Part shown: in pieces, positions 61,012-64,000 of the stretch
Position numbering within the stretch: position 1 is the stretch's first letter
Layout of the letters: every line of letters begins with the position of its first letter
Source: Enterococcus sp. ZJ1622
GTDB taxonomy: Bacteria > Bacillota > Bacilli > Lactobacillales > Enterococcaceae
Assembly (NCBI RefSeq): GCF_011038845.1
Contig: NZ_JAAKDW010000009.1
Coordinates: forward strand, 1 to 64,000
Direction of reading: 5' to 3'
Length of the DNA stretch: 64,000 bases
The notes under the pieces: generated by a model
Told to the model about the DNA's origin: nothing
Seen by the model: the letters and a program-made list of their open reading frames with translations, nothing else
Database searches by the model: none
Translations under genes and position numbers: made by a program

Positions 61012-61671
61012 TTATTTGATTCTCAATTCTTGACCAGGATATAGGAAATAGTTATTTGGATCGATACCATTCAATTCGAACAACTGATCGATAGAGATCC
61101 CTGCACGCTCGGCTACTTGTTTTGGCCCTTCACCTGACTGTACAGTAGTTGTCGATCCAGCAGCTGCTGCAGTAGATGAAGATGGTGTGGTAGTTTCTGC
61201 TTCATTGCTTGAAACGCCTGCTTGATAAGCCGGTTCACTTGAAGAAGAAGGCACTGTCTCCACTGGGACTGAACTGCTTTCAGGAGTAGTCACAGCTTCT
61301 TGTGATACGGAAGATTCTTCCACAGCCGCATTCGAATCTGCTGTTGATGCTTCTGCTGATGATTCTGTCGACGATTCCTTAGTCGAAGAGCTTGTTTCGC
61401 TCTCTACCACGGATGTTGTCGTCGATGTAGACGATGCACTTGATGCACTGTTTGTTGAACCGTTTCTGATCCAGAAATATGCGCCAGCCGGAATAGCGAT
61501 ACATAAAACTAATAATATCAAAAAGAGAGACAGAAACAATGTGTTGCCTTTCTTTTGTTGGCGCTGGGAAGTTCTTGAAGAAACCTCGTCATCTGTATCA
61601 TAGATCGGTTGCTCCCATGGTTCTTGTGTTTCGTTATTTTCTGATGTGTGATGTCTATCTTTTCTGCTCAC
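61012..61671 (-). CDS. LysM-domain membrane-anchored protein (YpbE-like)
   Basis: 219 residues; GTG 61671 follows TAGGAGG. Cytoplasmic N-terminus (~1-43) with charged residues, a membrane helix (~44-68), a long Ser/Thr/Glu-rich extracellular linker (~70-170), and a C-terminal LysM domain (VAERAGISIDQLFELNGIDPNNYFLYPGQELRI). It is likely anchored to the membrane and bound to peptidoglycan. In Bacillus a LysM protein also follows recQ. Confidence 0.92.
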   Translation of the reverse strand: MSRKDRHHTSENNETQEPWEQPIYDTDDEVSSRTSQRQQKKGNTLFLSLFLILLVLCIAIPAGAYFWIRNGSTNSASSASSTSTTTSVVESETSSSTKESSTESSAEASTADSNAAVEESSVSQEAVTTPESSSVPVETVPSSSSEPAYQAGVSSNEAETTTPSSSTAAAAGSTTTVQSGEGPKQVAERAGISIDQLFELNGIDPNNYFLYPGQELRIK

Positions 61672-61737
61672 CTTTTTTACCTCCTAAATTCTATCGTGTG
61701 TATTATACCATAGGAAAATCTTTCTTGTCCTGAAAAA

Positions 61738-63146
61738 TCATAACTCCGTGTTTTTTTTAAACAAATTTAGTAAAATCTCCTGCCATTCTGCTTTTTTCGT
61801 TACAGTCATTTCTTGTACCTCTTCTTGGACAGGCAATACCGCTCCTTCCAGATCACAGCAGCTGTCAGGCTTTTCAACGAGCTTCTCACCGAAATAATGG
61901 AGGATCGCTGCTCGTCGGCAGTTTTCTTCTTTGATATAACGCAGCATCTGCTTCAAGCGATACTCTTTTTCTTTTTCCTGGAGCTTCAATCGATTCATCC
62001 ATTGCTCTGGTTCGTTTGTCTTATTGACGATCTCCAGCCATTTCTGCTGCACTTCATCGAATAACACGTCGACTTCTTCTGAATGTTCCAAATAAAGCTC
62101 GAAGCTCTGGCGTTGTTCTCTTGATAGCTGATTGAAAAAGTAATGGATTCTCTCATCTCCTGGCTGATAAAGCAAAATTGCAGCACTCGCTTTTTGATCC
62201 CTTCCAGCACGTCCGATTTCCTGCACATAATTCTCCAGACTATCTGGCAGATCATAATGGACGACGTAACGGATATCTGGTTTGTCGATCCCCATGCCAA
62301 ATGCATTTGTCGCTATTAGAAACTGCAATTTATTTTGACTGAACTGTTGCTGGAGCTGCCTTCTCTGGGAAGCATCCAACCCTCCGTGATAATAACCGAT
62401 TGCGTACTTTCCACGAAACAGATGATAAAGCCGTTCAACTTCTTTTTTGTTGCGCAATAGATGATCATCGCACCTTTTGCTTTTGTCATCAACGCTTCAA
62501 GCTCTTGTTCCTTTTGTTCCGTTTGTGTAACGAACAAGGAGATGTTCTCTCTGTTGACCGAATGTCGAACTAGGACAGGGTCTGTGGAAAATAGCACTCT
62601 TTCGATATCTCTTTGGACGGGTGCTGTTGCGGTTGCGGTCAAAGCAAGTGTTACTGGCAAGCCGAGCTGTCGTCTGATTTCTCCCAAATACTGATATTCA
62701 GGCCGGAAATCTACGCCCCATTGCGAGACACAGTGGGCTTCGTCCACTACGAACAACGCGATTTTCTGCCGCTTAAGCTGTTCCGAAAGTTCGGGATGAT
62801 TCAGCATTTCAGGACTTAAAAACAAAAATTTATAGCGGGACAAATGTTTTATCACATAGTTTCTCTCTGACTTAGAAAGCAAGCTGTTATAAGCTACTAC
62901 TTGTTTTTCTCCTTGTTTTTGCAATTGCATGACTTGGTCTTCCATCAATGAAAGAAGCGGAGACACAACGACGACTAATCCTTCTCGCAAATAACCGGCA
63001 AGCTGATAGCAGAGGCTTTTCCCATTTCCTGTTGGGAGCACAGCTAACACATCTTGTCCCTTCAATAATGTCTGGATGATCTCTTCTTGCCCTGGACGGA
63101 ACGAGGTGAATCCAAAGTACTTTGTCAGTTCATCTTGCAGTGTCAT
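61738..63146 (-). pseudogene. recQ: ATP-dependent DNA helicase RecQ, frame-shifted at A_AAA_AAG
   Basis: The intact form would be 469 residues. The first frame (63146 to 62316) holds the DEAH half: FRPGQEEII, PTGNGKSLCYQ, DEAHCVSQWG, ALTATAT. It diverges at KAKGAMIIYCATKK and stops. The next frame (from 62457 down to 61738) continues EVERLYHLFRGKYAIGYYHGG, IATNAFGMGIDKPDIRYVVHYDLP and the zinc-binding C-terminus with Cys residues. One A fewer than expected sits in the A-run at 62443-62448. In zero frame this run reads ACA AAA AAG, the classic -1 slippery site, so -1 slippage would restore RecQ. ATG 63146 overlaps the ypbB-like gene by 17 nt. Confidence 0.9.
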
Positions 63147-64000
63147 GTACGGATTCTCCTTTCAGTAACTGGATTTGATAAAAACGAAATTCGCCATAAT
63201 CCAATTTCCCATCTTCATTGATTGCTTTGTACTGCCAGTCACGTACAGGCACATCCAATTCGCTTAATTGTTTTTTTGTTTGTAGCGAGACTAACGATTC
63301 ATAAGGAAAATCATCAAAGAATAATGCCCATTCGATCAGATGATCAGTCACTGTTCCTTTTTTCAGATGCCGCTGTGCCATGACTGTTTCAATGGAGTGC
63401 CCGTTTTTGATCATCTCCCTAGTGATGAGCATACTTTGATTGTGGTTTTGAGTGAACAAAGGTGAGAGCAGCTGGTAAATAAGAAATTCAGGCTTTTTTT
63501 CGATTTCTGCCAAAAGAAGATGGGTCGACTTTGCTTGCTCGAGAAAAATTTCAGGCGTTTGTGCGTCATCAGACAACTGATAAGGAAGCAGTCCTACCTT
63601 TTCAGTTCCGGAAAACTGATTCGCCAGAAAATCTGCCACTTGGCTATCTAAGCGGGAAAACAATTCAAATAGTTCCTCATACATCGTTTCAATCAGTTCA
63701 TGCCGAGGAAGATTCATCTGAGCTAGCCACTTTTTTACTTGATACATGTAAAAAGGACTTGTTTCTGCAGGTAAGTAATCTTGATTTCTGCCGGCTAGAT
63801 TCGACACGACTTGGACGGCAAACTTGAGCAAACGCCAACACTCATTATAGGTTCTGCCATATCGGTCGAATCGTAGTCCCTGATATTTCGGTGCTACACG
63901 TTCCAGCTCTTCTTTTCCAGCAGAGGTGATCATTGCCTCGTTATCATCTAGCAAAAGCAGTCTATTTTCCTGAAGCTGGTCCAGCAATTGCTGAAACTCT
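63130..64000 (-). CDS. YpbB-like helix-turn-helix protein (partial)
   Basis: The frame is open to the window edge; the N-terminus is outside. The visible ~290 residues form a helical protein with a C-terminal HTH_40-like part (KNGHSIETVMAQRHLKKGTVTDHLIEWALFF). In Bacillus YpbB precedes recQ and is of unknown role. Its end overlaps recQ by 17 nt, so they are co-expressed. Confidence 0.85.
   Translation of the reverse strand, partial: EFQQLLDQLQENRLLLLDDNEAMITSAGKEELERVAPKYQGLRFDRYGRTYNECWRLLKFAVQVVSNLAGRNQDYLPAETSPFYMYQVKKWLAQMNLPRHELIETMYEELFELFSRLDSQVADFLANQFSGTEKVGLLPYQLSDDAQTPEIFLEQAKSTHLLLAEIEKKPEFLIYQLLSPLFTQNHNQSMLITREMIKNGHSIETVMAQRHLKKGTVTDHLIEWALFFDDFPYESLVSLQTKKQLSELDVPVRDWQYKAINEDGKLDYGEFRFYQIQLLKGESVHDTAR

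Overview
The window is a low-GC Gram-positive chromosome segment that I assign to the genus Enterococcus, most likely E. faecium or a close relative. The basis is the protein sequences, strong AGGAGG-type ribosome binding sites, frequent GTG/TTG starts, and blocks such as topA-trmFO-xerC-hslVU-codY and pflBA-parCE. The species call is inference. There is no phage, insertion sequence, CRISPR array, tRNA or rRNA gene that I can see; most of the window is housekeeping DNA, with about four fifths of the genes on the minus strand.

Region 1-9 kb: the 3' end of an Apf-like LysM surface protein; a TPP-riboswitch-controlled operon (thiX-thiY-thiZ plus a TatD-type hydrolase); then a three-gene operon with an EgtUV-type ergothioneine importer and a FAD disulfide reductase. 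Both sides carry tandem copies of a ~115-bp hairpin repeat whose stems vary while its ends and apical loop stay constant.

Region 9-20.7 kb: a YitT protein, an unrecognised disordered protein, a LacI regulator, an esterase, several membrane or unknown proteins, ppaC, and pflA/pflB with another copy of the repeat right after the pflB stop codon. Region 20.9-27.8 kb: parC/parE (wild-type at the quinolone-resistance positions I can read), plsY and a LacX-type epimerase.

Region 27.9-38 kb: codY, hslU, hslV, xerC, trmFO, topA, dprA, rnhB and rbgA (ylqF), an arrangement conserved in Firmicutes. Region 38-47.6 kb: a VOC protein, a folate-type ECF S component behind a perfect 34-bp palindrome, signal peptidase I, yozE-msrA, ypmS/ypmR-like genes, degV, a hemolysin III homologue, folA, thyA, and an ABC-F gene broken by a 1-nt deletion.

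Region 47.7-64 kb: a CPA1 Na+/H+ antiporter, cca, a MazG-type gene, a second YitT protein, a reoY/ypiB-ypiA block headed by a degenerate AroB-like protein, hup, der, rpsA, cmk, a LysM protein, recQ (frameshifted at a canonical A_AAA_AAG slippery site) and the start of a ypbB-like gene. The order ypbB-recQ-ypbE-cmk-rpsA-der-hup-...-ypiA-ypiB resembles Bacillus subtilis. The most interesting items are the covarying hairpin repeats, the AroB-like pseudoenzyme, the importer-reductase operon and the recQ slippery site. The two A-tract frameshifts may also be sequencing errors.
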